The translations under genes were made by a program, and so were the position numbers. Shown piece by piece: positions 7,630 to 15,055 of a DNA stretch of 36,129 nt; position 1 is the stretch's first letter; each line of letters starts with the position of its first letter. This DNA comes from Oscillospiraceae bacterium (lineage in GTDB: Bacteria > Bacillota > Clostridia > Oscillospirales > Ruminococcaceae). The notes beneath the pieces are model-generated. The model was not told the origin of the DNA, ran no database searches, and worked only from the letters and a program-made list of their open reading frames with translations. The stretch is taken from NCBI GenBank assembly GCA_004556975.1, contig SFFD01000011.1:1-36129 (forward strand), in the 5' to 3' direction.

Positions 7630-8574
7630 GTGAAGAAATACATATTCAAGCGGGTATTGTATTCCATTGTGGCAATTCTGGTGCTGCTTTTGCTCCTTTT
7701 TACCATGCTGCAATACATGCCGGGCTCGCCGTTCAACGACGACAAGCTTTCTCAGGAGCAGATTGACAAGCTCTATGAAAAATACGGGCTTAACGACCCG
7801 TTCTATGTTCGATATTTAAAATATGTCGCCAGTATTTTAAAGGGCGACTTCGGAGTTTCGTACAGTATAGGTGCGAACGTGCCAATTACACAGCTTTTGC
7901 AGACAAAACTGCCAACGTCAATCCGCCTTGGCGGACAGGCAGTTCTTCTCGGCGCGACCTGCGGTCTTTTGCTTGGACTTTTGGCTGCGCTTAAGCACAA
8001 CACAATTTTTGATACCATTGCAACGATAATTTCCGTTCTCGGTGTTTCGCTGCCTTCATATGTTTTTGCGCTTTCTTTGCTTTATGTTTTCGGATATAAG
8101 CTTTCGTGGCTTCCGATACTTTATCAGATTGACAATCCGTTTGAATCTTCGATTCTGCCCACCATTGCGCTTTCCATGTTTTCAATGGCGAATATCGCAA
8201 GGTTTACAAGAACGGAAATGCTTGAGGTTTTACACAGCGACTATATGCTTCTTGCAGAAAGCAAGGGCATAAGCGGCCCGACCCTTATTCTGCGTCATGC
8301 GCTGCGCAACGCTTTGATTCCCATTATTACCGTACTCGGTCCGCTGATTGTCAACACCATGACAGGTTCCCTTGTAATTGAAAAAATCTTTGCAATTCCC
8401 GGTATAGGCGAGCTTATGGTTCGTTCCATACAGCAGAACGACTATAACGTCACCATTGCGCTTTCGTTTGTTTACAGCGTTATGTATATAGGCATAATGC
8501 TTGTGGTTGATATTCTTTACGGAATTATAGACCCGAGAATTCGTCTTTCAAAGGGGGATAATCATGAAAGCTGA
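7630..8574 (+). CDS. oppB: Oligopeptide ABC transporter permease
   Basis: 314 residues, a typical OppB/DppB permease. It has an N-terminal span, the signature GDFGVSYS, several further spans, and the EAA loop region (ESKGISGPTLILRHALRNAL) that docks on the ATPases. A late motif EKIFAIPGIGEL is also classic. It forms one half of the membrane pore with OppC. The start is GTG at 7630, preceded by AAGGGAG 9 bases upstream. It overlaps oppC by 11 bp. Confidence 0.95.
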   Translation: MKKYIFKRVLYSIVAILVLLLLLFTMLQYMPGSPFNDDKLSQEQIDKLYEKYGLNDPFYVRYLKYVASILKGDFGVSYSIGANVPITQLLQTKLPTSIRLGGQAVLLGATCGLLLGLLAALKHNTIFDTIATIISVLGVSLPSYVFALSLLYVFGYKLSWLPILYQIDNPFESSILPTIALSMFSMANIARFTRTEMLEVLHSDYMLLAESKGISGPTLILRHALRNALIPIITVLGPLIVNTMTGSLVIEKIFAIPGIGELMVRSIQQNDYNVTIALSFVYSVMYIGIMLVVDILYGIIDPRIRLSKGDNHES

Positions 8575-9604
8575 AAATTTTGATTATTCCGCCCTGCCGG
8601 AAAACGCTTTTGAGCTTCAGCATAACGACATTCACGCTCATGTTGACACCAACTTTGCTTCGCAAAGCTATTGGAAGGATGCGCTTGTTCGTTTTGTGCG
8701 CAACAAAGGCGCAATTATAGGATTCATCCTTATTGTTGTAATAGTAATTTTCGCAATAATTGGCCCGCATATAAGCGGATATACCTATCGCGAGCAGAAT
8801 ATAGCGCAGCAAAACCTTCCGCCCCGTATAAAAGGTCTTGAGTGGCTTGGATTTGACGGAAAAGAAAGTATAAAAGTCGGCGATATCGAGCTTGAAATGG
8901 ATAAATACACCGGCGCATTCGACGACGTTTATTATTGGTTCGGCTCCGACAACCTCGGCCGCGATATTTTTACCCGTGTCTGGGAAGGCACCCGTATAAG
9001 TCTTTATATCGCAGTTGTCGCCGTGGCGGTGGATATTGTTTTCGGTTTGTCATACGGACTTATTTCGGGATATTTCGGCGGCAGGGTAGACGCTGTTATG
9101 CAGCGCTGTGCCGAGATTCTTAACTCAATTCCGAACCTTGTAATAGTCACCTTGATGATTCTTGTTCTTGAACCCGGCCTTGGCGCAATTATAGTTGCGC
9201 TTATGATAACCGGCTGGATTCCCATGAGCCGTATTGCCCGCGCGCAAATGCTAAAGCTTAAAGAACAGGAATTCGTGCTTGCTTCCAAAACCCTGGGCGC
9301 GGGCCCGTTCCGCGTAATTTTTAAAGAGATTATGCCGAACATCATCGGTCAGATTATTACCCAGACCATGTTCTCTATTCCGCACGCAATTTTTACAGAA
9401 GCTTTTCTTGCGTTTGTCGGTCTTGGAATCCCTGCGCCGATGGCTTCGCTTGGCACGCTTATTTCCGATTCCTATAAGAGCTTCACGACTCACCCGTATA
9501 TGATCCTTTCGCCCCTTATTGTTCTTGCACTGCTTATGCTCAGCTTTAACCTTGTGGCGGACGGCCTTAGGGACGCGCTTGACCCCAAGCAGAAAGATAT
9601 GTAA
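8564..9604 (+). CDS. oppC: Oligopeptide ABC transporter permease
   Basis: 346 residues, OppC/AmiD type. It has a cytoplasmic N-terminal tail, then a first span (about 50-70), an external insertion with LGSDNLGRD-like GSDNLGRDIFTRVWEGTRIS, five further spans, and the EAA motif near ASKTLGAGPFRVIFKEIMPN. It is the second half of the peptide pore. The start is ATG at 8564 with a GGGGGA ribosome site inside the 3' end of oppB. The 11-bp overlap with oppB suggests coupled translation. The insertion after the first span is longer than in proteobacterial OppC, as in the Ami-type transporters of Firmicutes. Confidence 0.95.
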   Translation: MKAENFDYSALPENAFELQHNDIHAHVDTNFASQSYWKDALVRFVRNKGAIIGFILIVVIVIFAIIGPHISGYTYREQNIAQQNLPPRIKGLEWLGFDGKESIKVGDIELEMDKYTGAFDDVYYWFGSDNLGRDIFTRVWEGTRISLYIAVVAVAVDIVFGLSYGLISGYFGGRVDAVMQRCAEILNSIPNLVIVTLMILVLEPGLGAIIVALMITGWIPMSRIARAQMLKLKEQEFVLASKTLGAGPFRVIFKEIMPNIIGQIITQTMFSIPHAIFTEAFLAFVGLGIPAPMASLGTLISDSYKSFTTHPYMILSPLIVLALLMLSFNLVADGLRDALDPKQKDM

Positions 9605-9619
9605 AGGAGGACAGATTTT

Positions 9620-10699
9620 ATGAGTGAAAATAACAGCGATTTCATTTTGAAAGTTGAAAATCTGTCCGTGGATTTTGCCACCACCGCAGGCGTTGTTCAT
9701 GCCCTTCGCGGAGTGGATTTTGCGGTTCGCAAAGGCGAAACTGTCGCAATAGTCGGCGAATCCGGTTCCGGTAAATCCGTAACGGTAAAAACCGCCGTAG
9801 GTATTCTTGATACCAACGGAAAGGTTGTTTCCGGAAAGGCAATGTTTACATTTAAAAATGATAAAGGGGAAGAAGAAACCATTGACCTGCTTTCTCTTTC
9901 CAAAAAAGAGATGCGCCGCACCATTAACGGCAAGCGCATTGCCATGGTGTTCCAGGACCCTATGACATCTCTTAACCCTACCATGACTATCGGCGCGCAG
10001 ATTATGGAGGGAATGATTTGGCATTACCATACGCCCAAAGAGGAAGCAAAGAGCCGCGCCATCGAGCTTCTTAAAATGGTTGGCATAACGGATGCGGAAA
10101 AACGCTTTAAAAACTATCCGCACCAGCTTTCCGGCGGTATGCGTCAAAGGGTTGTTATTGCCATTGCCCTTTCGTGCAATCCTGATTTGCTTATCTGCGA
10201 TGAGCCTACAACGGCGCTTGACGTTACCATTCAGGCAAAGATACTGGAGCTTATCAAGGAAGTTCAGGATAAACTCGGAATTTCCGTTATCTATATCACC
10301 CACGACCTGGGCGTTGTAGCCAAGGTTGCTGACTTTGTAAATATCATGTATGCGGGCAAAATTGTTGAAAAGGGAACCGTAGACGAAATCTATTACGACC
10401 CGCGGCACCCATATACATGGGGTCTGCTTTCCGCGCTGCCCGACCTTGATACAAGCGACGAACGGCTTTATGCCATTCCGGGCAGCCCTCCCAACCTTCT
10501 TCACGAGGTAAAGGGCGATGCTTTTGCTCCGCGAAACGAGTTTGCGCTTAATATAGACAGCATTGCCGAGCCGCCGCTCTTTAAGGTGACGGATACTCAT
10601 TATGCTGCCACCTGGCTTCTTGATGACAATGCGCCGAAGGTGGAAATGCCGAAGGAGCTTCGCGCAAGAATTGACCGCATGCTGAAGGAGGCGAAATAA
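9620..10699 (+). CDS. oppD: Oligopeptide ABC transporter ATPase OppD (AmiE-like)
   Basis: 359 residues. Walker A is GESGSGKS (46-53), the ABC signature LSGGMRQR (about 170) and Walker B LLICDEPTTALD (about 190-200). An oligopeptide-transporter C-terminal domain follows. Many OppD proteins carry four cysteines there for a [4Fe-4S] cluster (roughly GCxFxPRC...C...C). This one reads GDAFAPRNEF with no Cys, as I recall for streptococcal AmiE, so no cluster is expected. It powers peptide import together with OppF. The ribosome site AAAGGAGG is 10 bases before ATG 9620, and the gene is separated from oppF by one base. Confidence 0.95.
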   Translation: MSENNSDFILKVENLSVDFATTAGVVHALRGVDFAVRKGETVAIVGESGSGKSVTVKTAVGILDTNGKVVSGKAMFTFKNDKGEEETIDLLSLSKKEMRRTINGKRIAMVFQDPMTSLNPTMTIGAQIMEGMIWHYHTPKEEAKSRAIELLKMVGITDAEKRFKNYPHQLSGGMRQRVVIAIALSCNPDLLICDEPTTALDVTIQAKILELIKEVQDKLGISVIYITHDLGVVAKVADFVNIMYAGKIVEKGTVDEIYYDPRHPYTWGLLSALPDLDTSDERLYAIPGSPPNLLHEVKGDAFAPRNEFALNIDSIAEPPLFKVTDTHYAATWLLDDNAPKVEMPKELRARIDRMLKEAK

Positions 10700-10700
10700 G

Positions 10701-11645
10701 ATGGAAGAAAGGACCCCTTTGCTTAAAGTCGAGCACCTTAAGCAATATTTCCCCATCAGCAAAAAGTTTACCGTAAAAGCCGTTGACGATGTTTCGTTTG
10801 AGATTTATCCCGGTGAAACCTATGGACTTGTAGGCGAATCCGGAAGCGGAAAAACCACCATAGGCCGTTCCATAATCCGTCTTTATGACCCTACCGGGGG
10901 TAAAATCATTTTTGACGGCGTAGATATTACCGGTAAAATGACCAAGCAGGAAAATCATATGCTTCGCACCGAAATGCAGATGATTTTTCAGGACCCTATG
11001 GCCTGTCTTAACCCCAGACAGAAGGTTGCAGACATAATCGGCCAGGGACTTGATATAAACCACATGTATTCCAGCAAGGAAGAACGCGATGAGAAAATCG
11101 CCCGTATTCTGCAAAAGGTCGGCCTTGCGCCGGAGCACGCAGAACGCTATCCTCACCAGTTTTCCGGCGGACAGCGCCAGCGTGTCGGCATTGCAAGAGC
11201 GCTTGTCATGAACCCAAAGCTTATTATCGCCGACGAATGTATCTCCGCACTTGACGTTTCCATTCAGGCACAGGTTGTAAACCTTATGAAGGATATTCAG
11301 CAGGAAACGGGTTCATCCTATCTTTTCATAGCCCACGACCTTTCAATGGTAAAATATATTTCCGACAGAATCGGCGTTCTTCACCTTGGGCACCTTGTGG
11401 AAACGGGCACTACGGACGAAATTTTCTCTAACCCCATTCATCCGTATACTCAAAGCCTGCTTTCTGCAATTCCTCACCCAAACCCCGCTGTTGAAAAAAA
11501 GCGCGTTTCAATGGAGTATGATTATTTTACCAGCGGAATCAACTATCTTGAAGGTGAGCTCCGCACAGTAGAGGGCACCCACAAGGTGCTTGCAACAGAG
11601 GAAGAATTCCAAAAATGGACCTCTGAAAAGAAAAACTATCGTTAA
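10701..11645 (+). CDS. oppF: Oligopeptide ABC transporter ATPase OppF (AmiF-like)
   Basis: 314 residues. Walker A is GESGSGKTT (about 44-52), the signature FSGGQRQRVG (about 154) and Walker B LIIADECISALD (about 173-184). The residue after the catalytic Glu is Cys rather than the common Pro, a tolerated variant. The C-terminal extension (IPHPNPAVEKKRV, then YDYF and GTHKVLATEEEF) resembles AmiF. It pairs with OppD as the heterodimeric motor of the peptide importer. It is last in the operon; ATG 10701 lies inside the ribosome site region GAAGGAGGCG of the upstream gene end. A 21-bp perfect hairpin terminates the operon. Confidence 0.95.
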   Translation: MEERTPLLKVEHLKQYFPISKKFTVKAVDDVSFEIYPGETYGLVGESGSGKTTIGRSIIRLYDPTGGKIIFDGVDITGKMTKQENHMLRTEMQMIFQDPMACLNPRQKVADIIGQGLDINHMYSSKEERDEKIARILQKVGLAPEHAERYPHQFSGGQRQRVGIARALVMNPKLIIADECISALDVSIQAQVVNLMKDIQQETGSSYLFIAHDLSMVKYISDRIGVLHLGHLVETGTTDEIFSNPIHPYTQSLLSAIPHPNPAVEKKRVSMEYDYFTSGINYLEGELRTVEGTHKVLATEEEFQKWTSEKKNYR

Positions 11646-11671
11646 TATGAGAATCTTCCCATAAATACCCA

Positions 11672-11721
11672 AATAAGCAAAACAGCCTCTTCGGAATTTT
11701 GAAGAGGCTGTTTTGCTTATT
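11672..11721. terminator. Bidirectional terminator between oppF and the TSUP gene
   Basis: A perfect 21-bp inverted repeat (11672-11692 with 11701-11721) with an 8-base loop. T-rich flanks on both strands serve the two convergent genes. Confidence 0.92.
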
Positions 11722-11733
11722 GCATTTTATGTG

Positions 11734-12510
11734 TTAAAGATATTTTACGGCAAGAATTATTACGCCAAGCAGCACAAGCACAATGCCTGTGACACGATTG
11801 AGGGTTTTTGTGTTTGCTTTGTTTGCAATTTTTGCTGAAAGTTGAGCAAAAACAAGGGTGAAGACAATGCAGAGTAAAAGAACAGTCCAGTTTGGCGCGC
11901 CGCCGATGGCAAAGTGGCTCACCGCACCGGTAAAGGCGGTAAACGCCATAATAAAGACGCTTGTGCCTACGGCACATTTAAGCTCGTAACCGAGCACGCT
12001 GGTCAAGATAAGCAGCATCATCATGCCGCCGCCCGCACCTACAAATCCGCAGATAAAACCAACTGCGCAGCCGCAGACAACTGAACCTATAAGCTTTTTG
12101 CGCGGGTCGGCGGCCTGCATAGCTTCTTTTGTGGTGTTAACCGGCTTTACAATAAATTTTATGCCGAGAAGCATCGTCATAAAAACAGAAAAACTGCCCA
12201 TTGTGCTGTTTGGCACAAGACTTGCCGCATAGCTGCCCACCATTGTGAACAAAAGCACGCAGACCATCATAACAAGGCCGTTTTTTATGTCTATATTTTT
12301 ATTCTTTTTGTATGTCCAGGCGCTGGCTGCGCTTGCAAGAACATCGCTTGCAAGCGCAATTCCCACCGCGTCATAAGCGGGCATATCAAGGAATGTGATA
12401 AGCAACGGACTTATTACCGCGGCGGCGCTCATTCCGGCAAACCCGGTGCCGATGCCTGCGCCCGCACCGGCAATAAGACAGACAAAAATTATTTTTATAA
12501 TTTCCGGCAT
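11734..12510 (-). CDS. TSUP (TauE/SafE) family permease
   Basis: 258 residues with about eight membrane spans. It shows the internal duplication of the family: GAGAGIGTGFAGMSAAAVISP near the start and GFICGFVGAGGGMMMLLI in the middle. TSUP proteins export or import small organic or sulfur anions such as sulfite, sulfoacetate or thiosulfate across the cytoplasmic membrane; the substrate here is unknown. The start is ATG at 12510 with GGGGG about 9 bases upstream. It is divergent from the radical SAM operon, and the intergenic region holds promoters for both. A decayed TSUP gene of a different subtype lies at 20406-20931. Confidence 0.92.
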   Translation of the reverse strand: MPEIIKIIFVCLIAGAGAGIGTGFAGMSAAAVISPLLITFLDMPAYDAVGIALASDVLASAASAWTYKKNKNIDIKNGLVMMVCVLLFTMVGSYAASLVPNSTMGSFSVFMTMLLGIKFIVKPVNTTKEAMQAADPRKKLIGSVVCGCAVGFICGFVGAGGGMMMLLILTSVLGYELKCAVGTSVFIMAFTAFTGAVSHFAIGGAPNWTVLLLCIVFTLVFAQLSAKIANKANTKTLNRVTGIVLVLLGVIILAVKYL

Positions 12511-12545
12511 TATATTAACCCCCGATTTTTAGAAAACTGGAAAAC

Positions 12546-12574
12546 ATTATAACTCATGATAAAGTGCTTTTCTA
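12546..12574 (-). promoter_or_regulatory. Probable promoter of the TSUP gene
   Basis: On the minus strand, TAGAAA (12574-12569), a 17-bp spacer and a perfect TATAAT (12551-12546). The -35 matches only 4 of 6. Confidence 0.6.
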
Positions 12575-12594
12575 TGATTTTTTTGTAAACTTTA

Positions 12595-12623
12595 TTGACA
12601 CATATGTTCTTTTGGAGTATTAT
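12595..12623 (+). promoter_or_regulatory. Sigma-A promoter of the radical SAM/TIGR03915 operon
   Basis: TTGACA at 12595-12600, a 17-bp spacer and TATTAT at 12618-12623. The LexA-type box at 12637-12650 begins 13 bp after the -10, over the likely start of transcription. Confidence 0.9.
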
Positions 12624-12636
12624 AGTATTATATTAC

Positions 12637-12650
12637 AGAACATCTGTTCT
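12637..12650. promoter_or_regulatory. SOS (LexA/DinR) box
   Basis: AGAACATCTGTTCT contains GAAC-N4-GTTC, an exact match to the core of the Gram-positive LexA (DinR) operator. The flanks extend the inverted repeat to CAGAAC/GTTCTG. Its position just past the -10 is right for repression until DNA damage inactivates LexA. A GTTC half site also lies at 12606-12609 in the promoter spacer. Confidence 0.85.
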
Positions 12651-12677
12651 GATTTTTACGGGGAGGGCGGCCGCATT

Positions 12678-13982
12678 ATGGATATGTATCAAAAGCTTTC
12701 AATATTGGCAGAGGCGGCGAAATACGACGCTTCATGCTCGTCAAGCGGAAGCGGCCGCAGCGGCGGCAAGGAAGGAATCGGGGCCGCTTTGCCGGCGGGG
12801 TGCTGCCACGCCTTTGCCTCCGACGGGCGCTGTATAAGCCTTTTGAAAATTCTTATGTCAAATGTTTGCGTTTACGACTGCAAATATTGCATCAACCGCC
12901 GCACCAACGATTTTCCCAGGGCAAGCTTTACTCCCCGCGAGATCGCAGACCTTACTATTGAATTTTATAGGCGAAATTATATTGAAGGGCTTTTTCTTTC
13001 AAGTGCGGTGGTGGGTTCGCCGGATTGGACAACGGAACGCATGATTGAAGCGCTGCGTATTTTGCGTGAAGAATACGGCTTTCACGGATATATCCATGCA
13101 AAGGCAATTCCCGGGGCGGACCCGGTGCTTACGTACCGGCTTGGGCTTTTTGCCGACAGAATGAGTGCAAATATTGAACTTCCGTCGGAGCGCTCATTAA
13201 GCGCCCTTGCGCCGGACAAAACCAAGCACAGCGTACTTGAGCCGATGAAGCTCATTAAAACAGGAATTGCGGAAAACTGCGAGGACTTGGTAAAATATAA
13301 GCATGCGCCGCATTTTGTGCCTGCGGGGCAAAGTACCCAGATGATAGTCGGAGCTTCGCCGGAAAGCGACTATCACATTCTTAATCTTACCGAGGGGCTT
13401 TATAAAAAATACGGACTCAAGAGGGTTTATTATTCTGCGTATATTCCGGTACAGGAGGATAAACTGCTGCCGTCTTTGGACACGCGCCCCCCGCTTTTGC
13501 GTGAGCACCGGCTTTATCAGGCGGATTGGCTGCTGCGTTTTTACGGTTTTGAAGCAAATGAGATTATTGACCCAAAGCACCCCATGCTGCATAAGGAGGT
13601 TGACCCGAAATGCAGCTGGGCAATAAATCATATGGATATTTTTCCTGTTGAAGTGAACGAAGCAGACTATGAAATGCTGTTAAGAGTGCCGGGAATCGGT
13701 GTTACAAGCGCAAAAAGGATATTGCGGGCGCGAAAGGCTCACGCGCTTGACTTTGATATGCTCAAAAATTTAGGCGTCGTGCTCAAACGGGCACGGTTCT
13801 TTCTCACCTGCAACGGAAGGACAATGCAACGTATTCCGGATAATCAGGAAGAGCTTATTTATTCCATACTTTCGCCTAATATTATGGGAGGCTTCGCAGA
13901 TTACGGCATGGAACAGCTTTCGTTTTTCCAGCCGGTGCTCACAAAGGAGGATAGGCAGGAATGTCTGACCGGGGAGTTTTAG
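12678..13982 (+). CDS. Putative DNA modification/repair radical SAM protein (TIGR03916-like)
   Basis: 434 residues. The radical SAM cluster motif CxxxCxxC is Cys64, Cys68 and Cys71 (CVYDCKYC), followed by INRRTND. The N terminus (KLSILAEAAKYDASCSSSGS) and GRCISLLKIL are hallmarks of the family known as putative DNA modification/repair radical SAM protein. Near the C terminus, LLRVPGIGVTSAKRILRAR is a helix-hairpin-helix, a DNA-binding motif. The reaction is unknown; the enzyme would cleave S-adenosylmethionine to make a radical that repairs or alters DNA. I chose ATG 12678, which follows GGGGAGGG, and not the longer frame beginning inside the promoter. It overlaps its partner gene by 22 bp. 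The SOS box upstream supports a DNA damage role. Confidence 0.92.
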   Translation: MDMYQKLSILAEAAKYDASCSSSGSGRSGGKEGIGAALPAGCCHAFASDGRCISLLKILMSNVCVYDCKYCINRRTNDFPRASFTPREIADLTIEFYRRNYIEGLFLSSAVVGSPDWTTERMIEALRILREEYGFHGYIHAKAIPGADPVLTYRLGLFADRMSANIELPSERSLSALAPDKTKHSVLEPMKLIKTGIAENCEDLVKYKHAPHFVPAGQSTQMIVGASPESDYHILNLTEGLYKKYGLKRVYYSAYIPVQEDKLLPSLDTRPPLLREHRLYQADWLLRFYGFEANEIIDPKHPMLHKEVDPKCSWAINHMDIFPVEVNEADYEMLLRVPGIGVTSAKRILRARKAHALDFDMLKNLGVVLKRARFFLTCNGRTMQRIPDNQEELIYSILSPNIMGGFADYGMEQLSFFQPVLTKEDRQECLTGEF

Positions 13983-14842
13983 TTTTTGCTTATGACGGAA
14001 GCTTTGAAGGACTTATGTCCGCGGTTTTTGATGCGTTTTCGATAAAAACTCTGCCCGATGATATCTTTCCTTTTGACGATATTGAACCCACTCTGCTCAA
14101 AATACACACGGTGGAAACAAATTTTGAGCACGCAAAAAGAGTTGAGCACGCAATAGCGGAAAAGCTCGGCAGGGGTGCGGAAAATCTTGTGCGCAGGGGA
14201 TTTCTTTACGACGGAGAAGGAAAAGAAACAGCTATTATGCGCTTTTTGTGGAAGGGCTTTAACGAAGGAGCAAAGGCTGCTTCTGCAATAGGCGACCCGG
14301 ACGTAAACCCGCTTTTTAAAATGGCAACGGCTGTTTCAAACGAGCAGAGACTTTTAATGGGGTTTGTGCGCTTTTCGGAAAGCCAAGGCGCGCTTACGGC
14401 AGTTATTCACCCAAAGCATTTTGTGCTTCCGCTTTTGCGCGGTTATTTCTGCGCCCGAATGTACAATGAAAATTTTATGATTTACGACGAAAACCATAAA
14501 GCGGCACTTATTCATTCGGGAAGACGCACCGCCATAATACCCGTGGCGGATTTGGAGCTGCCAAAGTGCGAGGAGGACAAATTTTACCGCGAGCTTTGGA
14601 AAAGCTATTACCGCCACATCGCCATTTCAAGCCGCTATAACCCGAAATGCCGAATGACGCATATGCCAAAACGGTTCTGGTCAGATATGCCGGAGGTTAA
14701 AGAGGAACTTGAGAGCGGCTTTGAGCAAAAGCTGTCGGCAGGAACGGCGGCGGAAATTAAGCAAAGTCTTGCAGATGAAAAGTCAAAGCAGCTTTTTGCC
14801 GAAATGCAGGAAAAAGCCGCTGTTTCGTTTTTGCATCAGTAA
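13961..14842 (+). CDS. TIGR03915-type putative DNA repair protein, partner of the radical SAM protein
   Basis: 293 residues. The opening (VLVFAYDGSFEGLMSAVFDAF) and later blocks (KMATAVSNEQRLLMGFVRFSE and HPKHFVLPLLRGYF) match, from memory, the DUF4130/TIGR03915 family. That family is the standing partner of this radical SAM protein and, in other bacteria, the N-terminal fusion partner of an UdgX-like uracil-DNA binding domain. No UdgX domain is fused here. The function is unproven; DNA repair is inferred from family associations and the shared SOS promoter. The ATG at 13961 has AAAGGAGG about 9 bases upstream within the previous gene, so translation is coupled. I see no clear terminator after it. 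Confidence 0.9.
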   Translation: MSDRGVLVFAYDGSFEGLMSAVFDAFSIKTLPDDIFPFDDIEPTLLKIHTVETNFEHAKRVEHAIAEKLGRGAENLVRRGFLYDGEGKETAIMRFLWKGFNEGAKAASAIGDPDVNPLFKMATAVSNEQRLLMGFVRFSESQGALTAVIHPKHFVLPLLRGYFCARMYNENFMIYDENHKAALIHSGRRTAIIPVADLELPKCEEDKFYRELWKSYYRHIAISSRYNPKCRMTHMPKRFWSDMPEVKEELESGFEQKLSAGTAAEIKQSLADEKSKQLFAEMQEKAAVSFLHQ

Positions 14843-14909
14843 AAGCCGGATTTAAAATAGGGATTTGCCTGTTTCTGAAAAAAATTTAAATACTTTTTCC
14901 CACTAAATA

Positions 14910-14937
14910 TTGATTATTATTTTGCATCTGATATAAT
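14910..14937 (+). promoter_or_regulatory. Promoter of the glycerol-3-phosphate dehydrogenase operon
   Basis: TTGATT at 14910-14915, a 16-bp spacer and a perfect TATAAT at 14932-14937. Transcription would start near 14944, ahead of the structured leader. Confidence 0.75.
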
Positions 14938-14965
14938 ATTTATGTATCATAATGCGCAGAGAATC

Positions 14966-15030
14966 AGAGTGGCGTAAAGTGAGCTTTTTCCGTATAAGGA
15001 AAGAAGGCTTGTTTTGTGGCACTCTTTTTT
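14966..15030 (+). terminator. Leader terminator/attenuator ahead of the glp-like operon
   Basis: An inner bulged hairpin (about 14981-14991 with 14998-15010) is enclosed by an outer 6-bp stem AGAGTG (14966-14971) with CACTCT (15020-15025). A run of six T follows (15025-15030). It lies between promoter and start codon, where Bacillus glp leaders have terminators opened by the GlpP antiterminator. The fold is hand-drawn and needs checking. Confidence 0.5.
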
Positions 15031-15055
15031 AATGATGAAAGGGGAGTTATTAAAG

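Noticed and set aside
10514..10620. Loss of the [4Fe-4S] cysteines in OppD as a novelty
   Set aside because: Streptococcal AmiE-type ATPases show the same replacement as far as I recall, so it marks the subfamily and is not new.
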